From: Knoellia sp. Soil729
GTDB taxonomy: Bacteria; Actinomycetota; Actinomycetes; Actinomycetales; Dermatophilaceae
Direction of reading: 5' to 3'
Assembly (NCBI RefSeq): GCF_001427985.1
Contig: NZ_LMSA01000005.1
Location: forward strand, 1 to 64,000
DNA length: 64,000 bases
Every line of letters starts with the position of its first letter. The first letter of the stretch is position 1. Position numbers and translations under genes: made by a program. This document shows, in pieces, positions 25,034 to 34,192 of the stretch. The notes beneath the pieces are model-generated. The model had not been told where the DNA came from and made no database searches. It saw nothing but the letters and a program-made list of their open reading frames with translations.

Positions 25034-25836
25034 GCGCTGCGCATCGGAGTGCTAACCGAAGCGTGCAAAGGCCACGGCGGCTTGGCCTGACGCCCAGGGG
25101 CTGGATCGTTTCGCTGATCATTCTGGTTTTGGCCTATCTAGAATTCGCGCCGCGATTGGGTTGGATCGACTCCTTCTCCCTCCCGCCCTTCAGCGAGATC
25201 TTGGTACACGCCGGGAAGTTACTGGTAGACGGTCCATTCTGGGCGACGGACCTGTTCCCGACGTTGCTAGCGATGGGGCTCAGCTTTGTGATCGCTTCGT
25301 TGCTCGGAGTGATAATCGGACTCATTCTGTGGCGGTTCCCGCCGTTGCGCCGGGTCGTCGATCCCTGGCTGACCGTCTACTACGCCATCCCGATCTTCGC
25401 GGTGTACCCGATGATTGTGGTCCTTGCTGGTGTTGGACTCGTGCCGATTGTCTTCCTAGCGACTCTGCTTGCCATTGTGGCAGTCATCACCGCGACCATT
25501 GACGGTCTCGACTCAACACCGCCTATGGTGCTTAAACTTAGCGACTCGCTGCAATTGTCACCTATTGCCCGAACAGTTAAAATCCTTCTTCCCTCCGCGG
25601 TTGAGCAGATTAACGTGGGGCTCCGACTCGCTCTATCGTTTAGCATCATTGGTGTGCTCGCTAGCGAATTTATACTTTCGACGCACGGTCTAGGCCACTT
25701 TATATCCAACGCCAGTGAACACTTCAACATGGGCAACATGTACGGCGGCATTCTGCTGGTGCTCATATTTGCCTTCGGTCTGAACATGGCTTTCAGCGCG
25801 CTGTTGCGAAAAAGAACTCGAAGAATTCAAGGTTGA
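25030..25836 (+). CDS. NitT/TauT-type ABC transporter permease
   Basis: A 268-residue BPD_transp_1 permease with about six transmembrane segments. It starts with a cationic N-terminus, then WIVSLIILVLAYLEFAP. The coupling EAA-like loop LKLSDSLQLSPIARTVKILLPSAVEQINVGLR is present. It probably forms a heterodimer with the permease encoded next. Confidence 0.88.
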   Translation: MSAAHRSANRSVQRPRRLGLTPRGWIVSLIILVLAYLEFAPRLGWIDSFSLPPFSEILVHAGKLLVDGPFWATDLFPTLLAMGLSFVIASLLGVIIGLILWRFPPLRRVVDPWLTVYYAIPIFAVYPMIVVLAGVGLVPIVFLATLLAIVAVITATIDGLDSTPPMVLKLSDSLQLSPIARTVKILLPSAVEQINVGLRLALSFSIIGVLASEFILSTHGLGHFISNASEHFNMGNMYGGILLVLIFAFGLNMAFSALLRKRTRRIQG

Positions 25837-25838
25837 GT

Positions 25839-26663
25839 ATGTTGGATGCCCAGATCCCTCCCGCCGTCCGCACGACAAACGGAAATGTCGCCACTCCCAA
25901 GCGGGGGTTCCCGAAGCCGTTGTCTTATGCCGTGAACCTGCTGCTACTGCCAACCGTATTGACCCTGATTTGGTGGGGTCTGGCCGGTATATTGCACAGC
26001 GCCGTCTTCCCAGGCCCTTGGGAATCCTTCCAAGGCTTGATTCAAGACTTCGGCCGCGAAGAGTATCGAGCGAGCATCGAGATCACACTAATCCTGCTCG
26101 TTGTCGGTCTAATAGCTGCTATTGCTCTCGGCGCCCTGGTAGGTTTCGCCCTAGGCATGTCGCAATTTTGGGCAGCTGTGTTCGCGACGCCTATTTCGGC
26201 ATTTTACTCCATACCCTTGGTGACTCTCTACCCGATCTTCTTGATCTTCTTGGGAATTGGTTACGAAAGCCGAGTAGTATTCGCGTTCTTCCACAGTTTC
26301 TTCCCCATGGCACTGCTGGTCATGGTAGCCACTGCCTCAATCGACAAAAACTATCTGAAGCTCGCCGACGTACTTGTGCTGCCTTGGTATGTGAGGCTGC
26401 GCAAAATCCTCATTCCCGCGTTGCTGCCCGCGCTGGTGACAGCGATTCGCGTTTCATACGGGCTCACCCTTCTCGGTCTGTTGCTCGCGGGCATGATCTC
26501 GGCCACAAACGGGCTGGGCCATGAACTGGTGCTCAATATTGCCCAAGTCCGCCTGGACCACATCATGGGACAACTCCTGCTCATCATCATCATCGCCGTC
26601 ATACCCGGTTTGCTGTTGCGCGCTCTGGAGACGCGCGTCACCAGCAAGTATCAGCCGGAGTAA
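25839..26663 (+). CDS. NitT/TauT-type ABC transporter permease, second subunit
   Basis: A 274-residue permease with about six transmembrane helices and an EAA-type loop (YLKLADVLVLPWYVRLRKILIPALLPALVTAIR). The ATG at 25839 begins two bases after the stop of the first permease; a TTG overlapping that stop is an alternative. Two different permease genes in one operon suggest a heterodimeric channel. Confidence 0.87.
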   Translation: MLDAQIPPAVRTTNGNVATPKRGFPKPLSYAVNLLLLPTVLTLIWWGLAGILHSAVFPGPWESFQGLIQDFGREEYRASIEITLILLVVGLIAAIALGALVGFALGMSQFWAAVFATPISAFYSIPLVTLYPIFLIFLGIGYESRVVFAFFHSFFPMALLVMVATASIDKNYLKLADVLVLPWYVRLRKILIPALLPALVTAIRVSYGLTLLGLLLAGMISATNGLGHELVLNIAQVRLDHIMGQLLLIIIIAVIPGLLLRALETRVTSKYQPE

Positions 26664-26742
26664 CGGGCGGATGTGAGGATCCATTGCACCGAGTCTTCCT
26701 AGACTCGCTGTTGTAGTTGCACCGTATCGGAAGTAGATTCGC

Positions 26743-27732
26743 ATGAGCAGCCTCCCACTCACCTTTGCGTCCGTCAATTACGACCGATTCCGCGCCCTCG
26801 AAGATCACCGAGTGCTTCCGGAGGGCATCGACCTCAACTTCTTGTCGCTGCCCGTAGAGGAGACCTTCTTTCGTCAGCTTTCCTTCAGGGAGTTCGACAT
26901 TTCCGAAATGAGCATGTCGTCTTATGTGCTCACCCTGAACAGGGAGAACCCTCCATTCGTTGCGCTTCCCGCCTTTCCGTCGCGATACTTCCGGCACCAG
27001 ACAATGTTCGTAAACGACCGTGGTGGTATCTCGAACCCACAAGATCTCAAGGGCAAGCGCGTCGGCGTTCCTGAGTACCAGATCACAGCGGGCGTCTGGC
27101 AGCGTGGCATGCTGCGTGACGAATATGGGGTGCATCCGCGCGATATGGAGTTCTTCTCGGGTGGCGTGGAAGAGACTGGTCGGTCCGAAAAGATAGCGCT
27201 CGATCTGCCCGATGACGTCTCCGTGCAACCAATAGGCCCCGATCAAACGCTTTCAACCATGCTTTCGAACGGGGAACTCGATGCCTTATTCACCGCGCAC
27301 GTTCCATCGTGCTTTTATACGGACGACCACGTGAAGAGGCTCTTCCCCAACTACAAGGAGGCCGAGAAGGCCTACTTTGCGAAGACAGGCATTTTCCCGA
27401 TCATGCACCTAGTAGTCCTCAAGAGGGACGTTTACGAGAACCATCCGTGGATCGCCAAGTCATTGATGAAGGCGTTCGACCAGTCGCTGCAGTTGGCCAG
27501 GGATGACCTCATGTACCGGAGTTCGTTAAAGACTATGCTTCCATGGCTGGCCGATCACGTCGAAGAGACGGTCGAAACCATGGGTCGAGACTTCTGGACT
27601 TACGGCATCGAGACCAACCGGCACGTGCTCGAGACTTTTCTCGGTTACTCCTACGACCAAGGGCTCGCGAAAAAGCGCTGGCGACCCGAGGAGATTTTTG
27701 TCGAGAGTGCCAGTCGCTCGTTCAAGCTCTGA
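26743..27732 (+). CDS. 4,5-Dihydroxyphthalate decarboxylase-like protein (Pht5 family)
   Basis: A 329-residue protein with a periplasmic-binding-protein fold but no signal peptide. The stretches VLPEGIDLNFLSLPVEETFFRQL, FDISEMSMSSYVLTLNRENPP and KRVGVPEYQITAGVWQRGML are characteristic of the Pht5 group, which decarboxylates 4,5-dihydroxyphthalate to protocatechuate. Many uncharacterised members also occur near ABC genes. Here it lies 79 bases after the importer and a few kb from the phthalate dioxygenase operon. Since that dioxygenase looks like the 3,4-type, which yields 3,4-dihydroxyphthalate, the true substrate of this protein is open. Confidence 0.72.
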   Translation: MSSLPLTFASVNYDRFRALEDHRVLPEGIDLNFLSLPVEETFFRQLSFREFDISEMSMSSYVLTLNRENPPFVALPAFPSRYFRHQTMFVNDRGGISNPQDLKGKRVGVPEYQITAGVWQRGMLRDEYGVHPRDMEFFSGGVEETGRSEKIALDLPDDVSVQPIGPDQTLSTMLSNGELDALFTAHVPSCFYTDDHVKRLFPNYKEAEKAYFAKTGIFPIMHLVVLKRDVYENHPWIAKSLMKAFDQSLQLARDDLMYRSSLKTMLPWLADHVEETVETMGRDFWTYGIETNRHVLETFLGYSYDQGLAKKRWRPEEIFVESASRSFKL

Positions 27733-28076
27733 TTGCCTCGGTGCCACGGTGAACGACGTCCAGAAGTTCGCTGGTGATTCGTGGTTCAACATGCCCATCA
27801 TAATCTGCGGTGCATGTCAGCATTGCATTCTTCCCTGCCCATGTGGAATATTTCGAAGTGCCGGACCCTACCTGGCACTGGGGACCGGTTCTGGGGCGTC
27901 CCATTCTTCCAAGTAACTCACACTCAGGTTCACTAGGGGCAGCACTACGCTTATTGATGGATCAAGACCTAGACAGACGATGTGACATCTCCGGTGGGGC
28001 GACTTGCCGGGCGCCACACGAGGGTGGCCGCTGGCGTCTGGAGACCCACCGCCGGCCGCTGTGACGCGCTTCCAGC
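27733..28076. other. Intergenic stretch left of the IS256-family element
   Basis: No convincing gene is present; a small frame at 27810-28064 lacks a ribosome site and family features. A short segment at 27908-27929 (core ACTCACACTCAGGTT) repeats one at 67-88 with one mismatch. The last 8 bases are the left target duplication CTTCCAGC. Confidence 0.5.
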
Positions 28077-29539
28077 GAGCCTGTCGAGTTGTCTGTGTTA
28101 GTGAGCTGGTCCCGGTGGGTGTTACAGGTAGGTGTTGATGCGGTCGGGGTAGATCAGGGCCAGTTCTCCCAGGGCTGCTTTCCAGCCTTGAATGACGGAG
28201 CCTTCGACGAGCTTGCCGGGGGCCTTTCGGGGAGTGCCTCGAGGAGTGCCGGCCTCCTTCGCACGTTCACGAGCACGCTTGTCCTCGATGTTGCGGATCG
28301 CCAACCACAGCAGCTTGATCGCGGCCGCGTCGCTGGGGAAGTGGCCACGGTTTTTGATGATCTTGCGCAGCTGGAAGTTCAGCGACTCAATCGAGTTGGT
28401 GGTGTAGATGACCTTGCGCAGCGCGGGACCGAACGCCAGGAACGGGATGAACCGCTGCCACGCGTTGTTCCATGACGCCACGGCGGCGGGGTACTTTTGG
28501 CCCAGCTTCGAGTCGGCAAACGTGGCCAGCGCGATCGCTGCCGCGTCCTCGTTCGCAGCGGTATAGATCGGGCGCAGCATCGTGGCGACGGCCTTGCGGT
28601 CGGTGTAGGACACGAACCGCATCGAGGCGCGGATGAGGTGGACCACGCACGTTTGGACCATCGCCTGGCTCCAGGTCGCCTCGATGGCCTCAGGGAAGCC
28701 TGTGAGGCCGTCGCAGCAGACGATCAGCACGTCCTGGACGCCACGGTTGGCGAGCTCGGCACACACCGATGCCCAGAACTTCGCGCCCTCGCTGGCTTGG
28801 ACCCAGATGCCCAGTACGTGCTTGACGCCGTCCATGTCCACGCCGACGGCGATGTGCGCGGCCCGGTTGGCCACGTGGGCGCCGTCGCGGATCTTGACCA
28901 CCAGCGCGTCGAGGTAGATGACCGGGTAGAACGCTTCCAGCGGGCGGGTCTGCCACGCGATGACCTCGTCGGCCACGGCGTCAGTGACATTGCTGATCGT
29001 CTCGTGGGACAACTCCGTACCGAGCGTCGCAGCCAGATGGTGCTGAATATCGCGGATCGTCATCCCGCCCGCATACAGCGAGATGATCATGTCCTCGAGC
29101 CCGCCCAACCGTCGAGCACCCTTGGGCACCAACGCTGACCCAAACGTGGAATTACGATCCCGCGGCTGGTCCAAGCCGATGTCGCCGACCTCGGTCCCCA
29201 CGGTCTTCGGGGTGGTGCCGTTGCGTGAATTGCCCGAGCCGTTCCCGCCCGGGTCGCCCTTCTCGTAGCCCAAGTGGTCGGTCAGCTCGGCCTGCATCCC
29301 GCGCTCGAGGACAGCCTTGATCATCTCGGGTAGGAACCCGCCCTCACCCGTCAGCGACAGGCCCCGCTCATCCGTCGCGGCCATCAGTTTGTCGAGCATG
29401 TCGTCGTCGAACAGCTCACGACGCAACCGACGAGCCTCAGGCTCCTCACGCTGCGCATCGTCCTTCGGCTTGGTCATAGCCATAGTCAATCTCCTTCAGG
29501 TAGGAGACCCCTCGCTTACACAGACCATCTGACACGCCC
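28077..29539 (-). mobile_element. Complete IS256-family insertion sequence
   Basis: A 1,463-bp element bounded by imperfect inverted repeats of about 29 bp (left GAGCCTGTCGAGTTGTCTGT, right end complement GGGCGTGTCAGATGGTCTGT) and flanked by an 8-bp direct duplication CTTCCAGC (28069-28076 and 29540-29547). The duplication and uninterrupted transposase show a recent, intact insertion. It sits 4 bp beyond the stop of the EamA gene and harms no gene. Confidence 0.92.
28122..29483 (-). CDS. IS256-family transposase (Mutator type)
   Basis: A 453-residue DDE transposase. The N-terminal region contains the zinc-free leader and MQAELTDHLGYEKGD; the catalytic Asp residues are in YPVIYLDALVVKIRDG and VLIVCCDGLTGFPEAI, and the Glu in TTNSIESLNFQLRK. 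The ATG at 29483 follows AAGGAG with an 8-base gap. No lesions are seen, so the element is probably active. Confidence 0.95.
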   Translation of the reverse strand: MAMTKPKDDAQREEPEARRLRRELFDDDMLDKLMAATDERGLSLTGEGGFLPEMIKAVLERGMQAELTDHLGYEKGDPGGNGSGNSRNGTTPKTVGTEVGDIGLDQPRDRNSTFGSALVPKGARRLGGLEDMIISLYAGGMTIRDIQHHLAATLGTELSHETISNVTDAVADEVIAWQTRPLEAFYPVIYLDALVVKIRDGAHVANRAAHIAVGVDMDGVKHVLGIWVQASEGAKFWASVCAELANRGVQDVLIVCCDGLTGFPEAIEATWSQAMVQTCVVHLIRASMRFVSYTDRKAVATMLRPIYTAANEDAAAIALATFADSKLGQKYPAAVASWNNAWQRFIPFLAFGPALRKVIYTTNSIESLNFQLRKIIKNRGHFPSDAAAIKLLWLAIRNIEDKRARERAKEAGTPRGTPRKAPGKLVEGSVIQGWKAALGELALIYPDRINTYL

Positions 29540-29550
29540 CTTCCAGCGGA

Positions 29551-30438
29551 TCAACCAAGCACTAACGCGACGACCCCACCGGCCACGAACACGACTCCAA
29601 GGCCAGTCAAGACTCCCACCTGCTCGACGCGGCTGCGCATCAGCAGTCCGACCGGTAGGACGACCACTGGCACGGCTGCCGATACGACCACCGCCACGGC
29701 CACCGGGATGGTCGCCGTGGCCGCCACGAGACAGGTCTGGGCGCCGATGGTCAACACGCCGGACAGCACCCACAATGCCCGGCCCTGCGGGTCGGCGTTC
29801 CGGACGGCAGCAAGCACGGTCCCTCGATCGCCTGCGATGAGGCAATAGCCGACGAGTCCAACCGCAGCACCCACCAGGCTGCCCACCACCGGCTCGGGCC
29901 ACTGCTGCATTCCCGCCCCCCGGGCCACGTTACCCAGCCCGTAGGCTGCGGCCCCGAGCAAGGCTAACCCCGTACCGGGCGCGACGACAGGTCCACGCGA
30001 CGAGCGCCGGTCCCTCGGCTCGCGGGTCACCAGCAGGAGGCCGACTAGCACCGCCGCCCCGGCCAGCAGCGCCACCGGCGACAGTGACTGTCCCAGTAGC
30101 AGCCACCCGCCGAGAGCCGCGAAGACCGGGTTGGTGGTCTGCAGCGTGCTAGCTCGAGTCGGGCCGATGGTGGCGATCGAGTGGAAGAACGCACGCCGCC
30201 CCAGCAGTGACGTCATCAGGCCGCCGATGGCGAACAGCGCCAGCGCCTTTGGCTGAACGTGGCCGGGCGGCCGCAGCAGGACCCACTGGCCGGCCAGCAA
30301 CAGCAGGGCGACCCCCACGTTGGTCGCCAGCGCGATCAGGAAACCCGTGGCCTGACCTAACCGAGGGGTTGCCGCCGAGATGACCAGCACGTTAGCGCTG
30401 AACAGCAGTAACGACGCGACCGCCAGAGCCTCCCCCAC
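29551..30438 (-). CDS. EamA/DMT family transporter
   Basis: A 295-residue integral membrane protein with about ten hydrophobic helices in two related halves (EamA repeats); the first half has FFHSIATIGPTRASTLQTTNPVFAALGGW. It starts at a GTG 6 bases after the class II aldolase gene and ends the minus-strand operon. It may export or import a metabolite; members of this family are hard to assign. Confidence 0.8.
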   Translation of the reverse strand: MGEALAVASLLLFSANVLVISAATPRLGQATGFLIALATNVGVALLLLAGQWVLLRPPGHVQPKALALFAIGGLMTSLLGRRAFFHSIATIGPTRASTLQTTNPVFAALGGWLLLGQSLSPVALLAGAAVLVGLLLVTREPRDRRSSRGPVVAPGTGLALLGAAAYGLGNVARGAGMQQWPEPVVGSLVGAAVGLVGYCLIAGDRGTVLAAVRNADPQGRALWVLSGVLTIGAQTCLVAATATIPVAVAVVVSAAVPVVVLPVGLLMRSRVEQVGVLTGLGVVFVAGGVVALVLG

Positions 30439-30444
30439 GTCAGG

Positions 30445-31152
30445 TCAGCGCCGCGGCAGCCGGCGAACCAGGTAGTCCCAGACTGCGCTCAGCGCGCGCT
30501 CGTTGTACACGTGCTCCCGTTTGGCTAGGGACTCCTCGGACGGCGACCAGGTCGGCCAGCCCCCTGCGGTCTGCGTGAGGATCTGCTGCCGGCATGCCTG
30601 CTCTAGCACGACCGCGACGACGGTCGCCTGCTGCACGGTCGGGCCGACGGCAACGATGCCGTGGTTGACCAGGAACACCCCCCGGGCCTCACCCAGCACG
30701 GCAGAGACTGAGCGGCCAAGCTCGTTGGTCAGCACGAGGTCGGCGGTGTCGGTAAAACGGGGCACCCCGGGCGGGACGAACAGGTTCGCGGCGTGGCTCA
30801 CTGGCCTCAGGTCCTGACCGGTGGCAGCCAAGGCCACTGCGTGCGGCGGGTGGGTGTGCACCACACCGCCGATGTCGGGCCGCGCCGCCATCACCTCCGT
30901 GTGGATGGGGTATTCGCTGTGTCTCGTCCCTTCGCCTTCGAGCACCTCACCCTCGGGGCTGACCAAGTGCACGCGGTCGCGGTCGACCTCGTCCAATCCC
31001 CATTCGGCGGCCTTCAACCACACCCCGCGGCCGTGTGGGTCCCGAGCTGAGGAGTGTCCCCAAATTAGGTCACCCTGCCCGGCGGACGCCAGCACCCGGC
31101 AGGAGGTGGCTACGTCGACGCGCAATTGATCGGTCAGGCTGGTGGTGGTCAT
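30445..31152 (-). CDS. Class II aldolase/adducin family protein
   Basis: A 235-residue zinc enzyme of the class II aldolase fold. The metal His residues appear in HTEVMAARPDIGGVVHTHPPHAVALA and LVNHGIVAVG. In phthalate gene clusters this fold provides the 3,4-dihydroxyphthalate decarboxylase; a second relative lies at 32030, in the core operon. This copy is downstream of the IclR gene and next to an EamA transporter, so it may act on a different hydroxy-acid. Exact reaction unknown. Confidence 0.75.
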   Translation of the reverse strand: MTTTSLTDQLRVDVATSCRVLASAGQGDLIWGHSSARDPHGRGVWLKAAEWGLDEVDRDRVHLVSPEGEVLEGEGTRHSEYPIHTEVMAARPDIGGVVHTHPPHAVALAATGQDLRPVSHAANLFVPPGVPRFTDTADLVLTNELGRSVSAVLGEARGVFLVNHGIVAVGPTVQQATVVAVVLEQACRQQILTQTAGGWPTWSPSEESLAKREHVYNERALSAVWDYLVRRLPRR

Positions 31153-31198
31153 GGAGTGCTCTGTTCCCTTGGGGTGAAGGCCCCGCGACCGCGGAGGC

Positions 31199-31990
31199 CT
31201 AGAGTAGTAGCCGGTCGATCTCCTCGACGGCTGCGAAGAGGTGGCCGAGGATGTCCTTGCGCGCGCTCTCCGATAGCCGGCTCTGCGGCGCGGAGGCGGT
31301 CACCGCCAGGCGCGTCGTGCGACGGGCGGGTAGCGCGACCGCCACTGAGCTGACGCCTTCCTCGCTCTCTTCCTCGCTGCTGGCAAAGCCCTGAGCGCGG
31401 ACCCCTTCGAGCACGTCCAACAGCTGAGTGCGGGTGCTCACCGAACGGGGTGTTAACTGCCGCAGTTCCTCGTGCGGGTAGAGCGTCAGCAACTGGGCGT
31501 CGGTCAGGGTGGCGAGCATCGCCTTGCCGTTCGATGTGCAGTGCGCTGGCATAGAGCGGCCTAAGCGGCTGCCTACCCGGAGGGCTCGAGAGCTCTCGAT
31601 GGAGTCGATGAAGTGCACGTCGCTGGCCTCGAGCCGGCCTAGGTGGACGGTCTCCTGCACCTCTACGTTTAGTTTCTCCAACACCGGCCGGGCCAAGGTC
31701 CGGACGTCGAGCTGGCGCAGCACCCCGAAGGCCAGCCCGTTCAGTGTTGGTCCAGGCAAGTACGTGCGAGTGGGGACGTCCTGTCGGACGAAACCGCGGT
31801 ACTGCAGCATCGCCAGCAGCCGGTGTGCGGTCGAGGAAGCCACTCCAAGGTACTGGCTGACGTCGGTCAGCCGCAGCATGGGGCGCTCGCCCAACAACAA
31901 CAAAATGCGAAGCGCGTTGTCCACCGACTCGATCGGGTAACGGGGGGGCGCACCGTATTCGGTCGCGGGCTGGAACTCGGCACCATCCAT
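31199..31990 (-). CDS. IclR family transcriptional regulator
   Basis: A 263-residue regulator with N-terminal winged helix (LRLTDVSQYLGVASSTAHRLLAMLQYRGFVRQD) and a C-terminal effector domain (VHFIDSIESSRALRVGSRLGRSMPAHCTSNGKAML). IclR proteins such as PhtR/PadR control phthalate genes in Gram-positive bacteria. Located right behind the decarboxylase gene of the dioxygenase operon and on the same strand, it is the likely local regulator. Confidence 0.87.
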   Translation of the reverse strand: MDGAEFQPATEYGAPPRYPIESVDNALRILLLLGERPMLRLTDVSQYLGVASSTAHRLLAMLQYRGFVRQDVPTRTYLPGPTLNGLAFGVLRQLDVRTLARPVLEKLNVEVQETVHLGRLEASDVHFIDSIESSRALRVGSRLGRSMPAHCTSNGKAMLATLTDAQLLTLYPHEELRQLTPRSVSTRTQLLDVLEGVRAQGFASSEEESEEGVSSVAVALPARRTTRLAVTASAPQSRLSESARKDILGHLFAAVEEIDRLLL

Positions 31991-32029
31991 GCGCTGAGCC
32001 TACGGCGCGCTGACTGCCTCGCACGAACA

Positions 32030-32743
32030 TCACCTGAGCCTGGCCAGTTCATGCCGCCAAGCGGTCTCGTGGTTGAACGCACCGCCCAGATCGGGGAGTT
32101 CGGCCATGTCCTCTGCGGGCAGATCCTTCAGGACACCGCCAGCGGAAACAACGGCCAGGGACAATTGGGCGATCTGGTCGACTGCGATCGCGTTGAGCAC
32201 AGCGTCCCGGACGCCCGTGCCAGCGCTGGTGAGGCCGTGACCGCGCAGAATCACAACTGGGCGCCCGGCCATCGCCGTCACCATCTCCGCCGCGAGCTTC
32301 TGGTTGCGCACCAGAACGCCGCGTCCATAAACCGGCACCCCACCGGCCGCAAGTCTGGCACCCGGGATGTCGTACGCGCCGATGATCGGCCTAACACCGA
32401 GCCCCGCCAGGTCGGCGGCGACCACGGCCGGCGGGTGTGCGTGCACCACGGCGCCGACGTCTGGGCGGGTGCGGAGCACTTCGCTGTGCAGCGGCAGTTC
32501 GTTAGGGGCTGTCCAACCGTCGAGTTCACCCTCGGCCCCCGGCGCACCGTCGAAGTCGACGAGGCGGACGTCGTCCGGCGTTGTCCAAGCCAAGCCACGC
32601 TCAAGAGGTCCACGGCAGCGGATGAGCAGCCGCTCGGAGTCGACGCGCAAGCTTACGTGACCGAGGTAGCCAGGGGCGAGTCCGCGCGCCGCGAGGATCC
32701 GGCAGGCTGCGGCAATCAGTTGCCGCTCGTCGTCCAAAGTCAT
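32030..32743 (-). CDS. phtC: Class II aldolase-type decarboxylase (3,4-dihydroxyphthalate decarboxylase-like)
   Basis: A 237-residue class II aldolase-fold protein. Metal-binding His residues are in LHSEVLRTRPDVGAVVHAHPPAVVAAD and ILRGHGLTSAGTG. Its ATG overlaps the stop of the reductase gene (ATGA), so it belongs to the dioxygenase operon. In Arthrobacter/Rhodococcus phthalate clusters the gene after the reductase is the 3,4-dihydroxyphthalate 2-decarboxylase of this family, giving protocatechuate. The assignment relies on this synteny; HCOMODA decarboxylases share the fold. Confidence 0.75.
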   Translation of the reverse strand: MTLDDERQLIAAACRILAARGLAPGYLGHVSLRVDSERLLIRCRGPLERGLAWTTPDDVRLVDFDGAPGAEGELDGWTAPNELPLHSEVLRTRPDVGAVVHAHPPAVVAADLAGLGVRPIIGAYDIPGARLAAGGVPVYGRGVLVRNQKLAAEMVTAMAGRPVVILRGHGLTSAGTGVRDAVLNAIAVDQIAQLSLAVVSAGGVLKDLPAEDMAELPDLGGAFNHETAWRHELARLR

Positions 32744-33972
32744 CGCGTCCCCGCCGAGGGGAGTGCCCCGAGCTGCGCCATCGCCTCGTCGAACGTCTCG
32801 CCGGTGCTCATCAATCGCCGGCCCACGACCAGTGCCTTCGGCCAGTTGACCGTGACCACCCCCCTGAGCTGGCCGCTGTCGTCGCTGTACACGGCAGCTC
32901 CCCGAGCGGAGGCGCCGTCCCAAGAACCGATCAGTTCGTGCCTGGTGGACATGGCCGGGCGGCCGACGATCTGCACCTTCCAGTCGTACTGGTCGCTCCA
33001 CACGTACTCGACGGGGGCGTGTGCGCGCAGGTCGTCCGGATGGGCGATGTTGTGCGCCGCGACAACCGCGGTCTCGACCGCGTTGGTCCAGTGCTCGACC
33101 CTGACGTGCTGGTCGAGGCCCGGGCGGAACCAGCGGGCTAGATCCCCGATCGCGTAGACGTCCGGCGCGTCGACCGAGCGGCAGTACTCGTCGCACGTGA
33201 CGCCGTTCTCCACCAGGAGCCCGGAACCAATCAGCCAGCCGTCGTTGGGCCTGGCGCCAATCCCAACGACCACCGTGCCGGCGGAAAGCTCAGCGCCGTC
33301 CGAAAGTGCCACGATCAGATTTCCTGCAGTTCCGGAGACCGACGTGACGCCGACGCCGAACCGGGTCCGCACCCCGTGCCGGTGGTGCAGCGAGGTGAAG
33401 TATTCCCCCACGCTCGTGCCCACGACTCGCCCGATCGGTGTCCGTAACGGGTCCACTACCGTCACTTTGCGGCCCAGTGCACTCGCTGTGGCGGCCACCT
33501 CTGCGCCGATAAAGCCCCCGCCGACCACCACCACCTGTGCGTCAGCATCAAGGTCGGCTCGCAGCGCCCTGGCATCCGATAGCGTGCGAATGACGTGAAC
33601 GCCGGAAATCGCAGGCCACGGCGAGGGACGCGCGGCGGCGCCCGTGGCCAAGACAACGGCGTCCCAGTCGAGCGCCAACCCGTCGGCGAGGTACACCCGG
33701 CGCCCGGCGACGTCCAATCGCTGGGCAGCCACCCCCAACCGGAGTTCGACGTCCAACTCAACTGCACGCTCGGCGGTCAGCAGGCTCACCCTATCGGTGT
33801 CCCAATCGCCTGCGAGGAACTGCTTGGACAGTGGGGGCTTGTCATAGGGGAGTTCGGACTCCTCCCCGACTAGGACGACCCGGCCTGGGAAGCCCTCCGA
33901 ACGCAAGGCCTGTGCACAGCGCACGCCAGCGACGGAGGACCCGACGATCACCACCACTTTCGAAGATGCCAC
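32740..33972 (-). CDS. phtAd: Dioxygenase ferredoxin reductase component
   Basis: A 410-residue FAD/NADH reductase of the rhodocoxin/BphA4 type. N-terminal FAD-binding motif VVIVGSSVAGVRCAQALR, NAD-binding GGGFIGAEVAATASALGRKVTVVD in the middle, and the FAD-binding DVYAIGDLARW. It passes electrons from NADH to the small ferredoxin encoded just upstream (1-base gap). Symbol taken from the phthalate 3,4-dioxygenase gene order. Confidence 0.85.
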   Translation of the reverse strand: MASSKVVVIVGSSVAGVRCAQALRSEGFPGRVVLVGEESELPYDKPPLSKQFLAGDWDTDRVSLLTAERAVELDVELRLGVAAQRLDVAGRRVYLADGLALDWDAVVLATGAAARPSPWPAISGVHVIRTLSDARALRADLDADAQVVVVGGGFIGAEVAATASALGRKVTVVDPLRTPIGRVVGTSVGEYFTSLHHRHGVRTRFGVGVTSVSGTAGNLIVALSDGAELSAGTVVVGIGARPNDGWLIGSGLLVENGVTCDEYCRSVDAPDVYAIGDLARWFRPGLDQHVRVEHWTNAVETAVVAAHNIAHPDDLRAHAPVEYVWSDQYDWKVQIVGRPAMSTRHELIGSWDGASARGAAVYSDDSGQLRGVVTVNWPKALVVGRRLMSTGETFDEAMAQLGALPSAGTR

Positions 33973-33973
33973 G

Positions 33974-34168
33974 TCAGTCCAAAACCGTCAGGGCGTTGAC
34001 CGGGCAACTCCGTGCGGCCTCCTCGACCCGACCCCGGTCGGGCTCGGCGATCTCTACCTTGAGGAGCACCACCTTGCCGTCGTCGTCGATGTCGTAGACA
34101 TCGGGCGCGCCAGTGATGCAGTTGCCGTATCCCTGACAGACCTCGACGTCGGCGAGCAAGCGGGGCAT
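33974..34168 (-). CDS. phtAc: Small [3Fe-4S]-type ferredoxin
   Basis: A 64-residue ferredoxin with Cys11, Cys17 and Cys55 (CQGYGNC and SCPVNAL). The second Cys of a CxxCxxC motif is absent, as in [3Fe-4S] single-cluster ferredoxins of actinobacterial oxygenases and P450s. It is between the dehydrogenase and reductase genes and should carry electrons from the reductase to the Rieske oxygenase. Confidence 0.87.
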   Translation of the reverse strand: MPRLLADVEVCQGYGNCITGAPDVYDIDDDGKVVLLKVEIAEPDRGRVEEAARSCPVNALTVLD

Positions 34169-34192
34169 GGGGAATCCTTTCGATGTAGTGGG

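Noticed and set aside
27810-28064. Small plus-strand frame of 84 codons
   Set aside because: No ribosome site, composition changes along its length, no family features.
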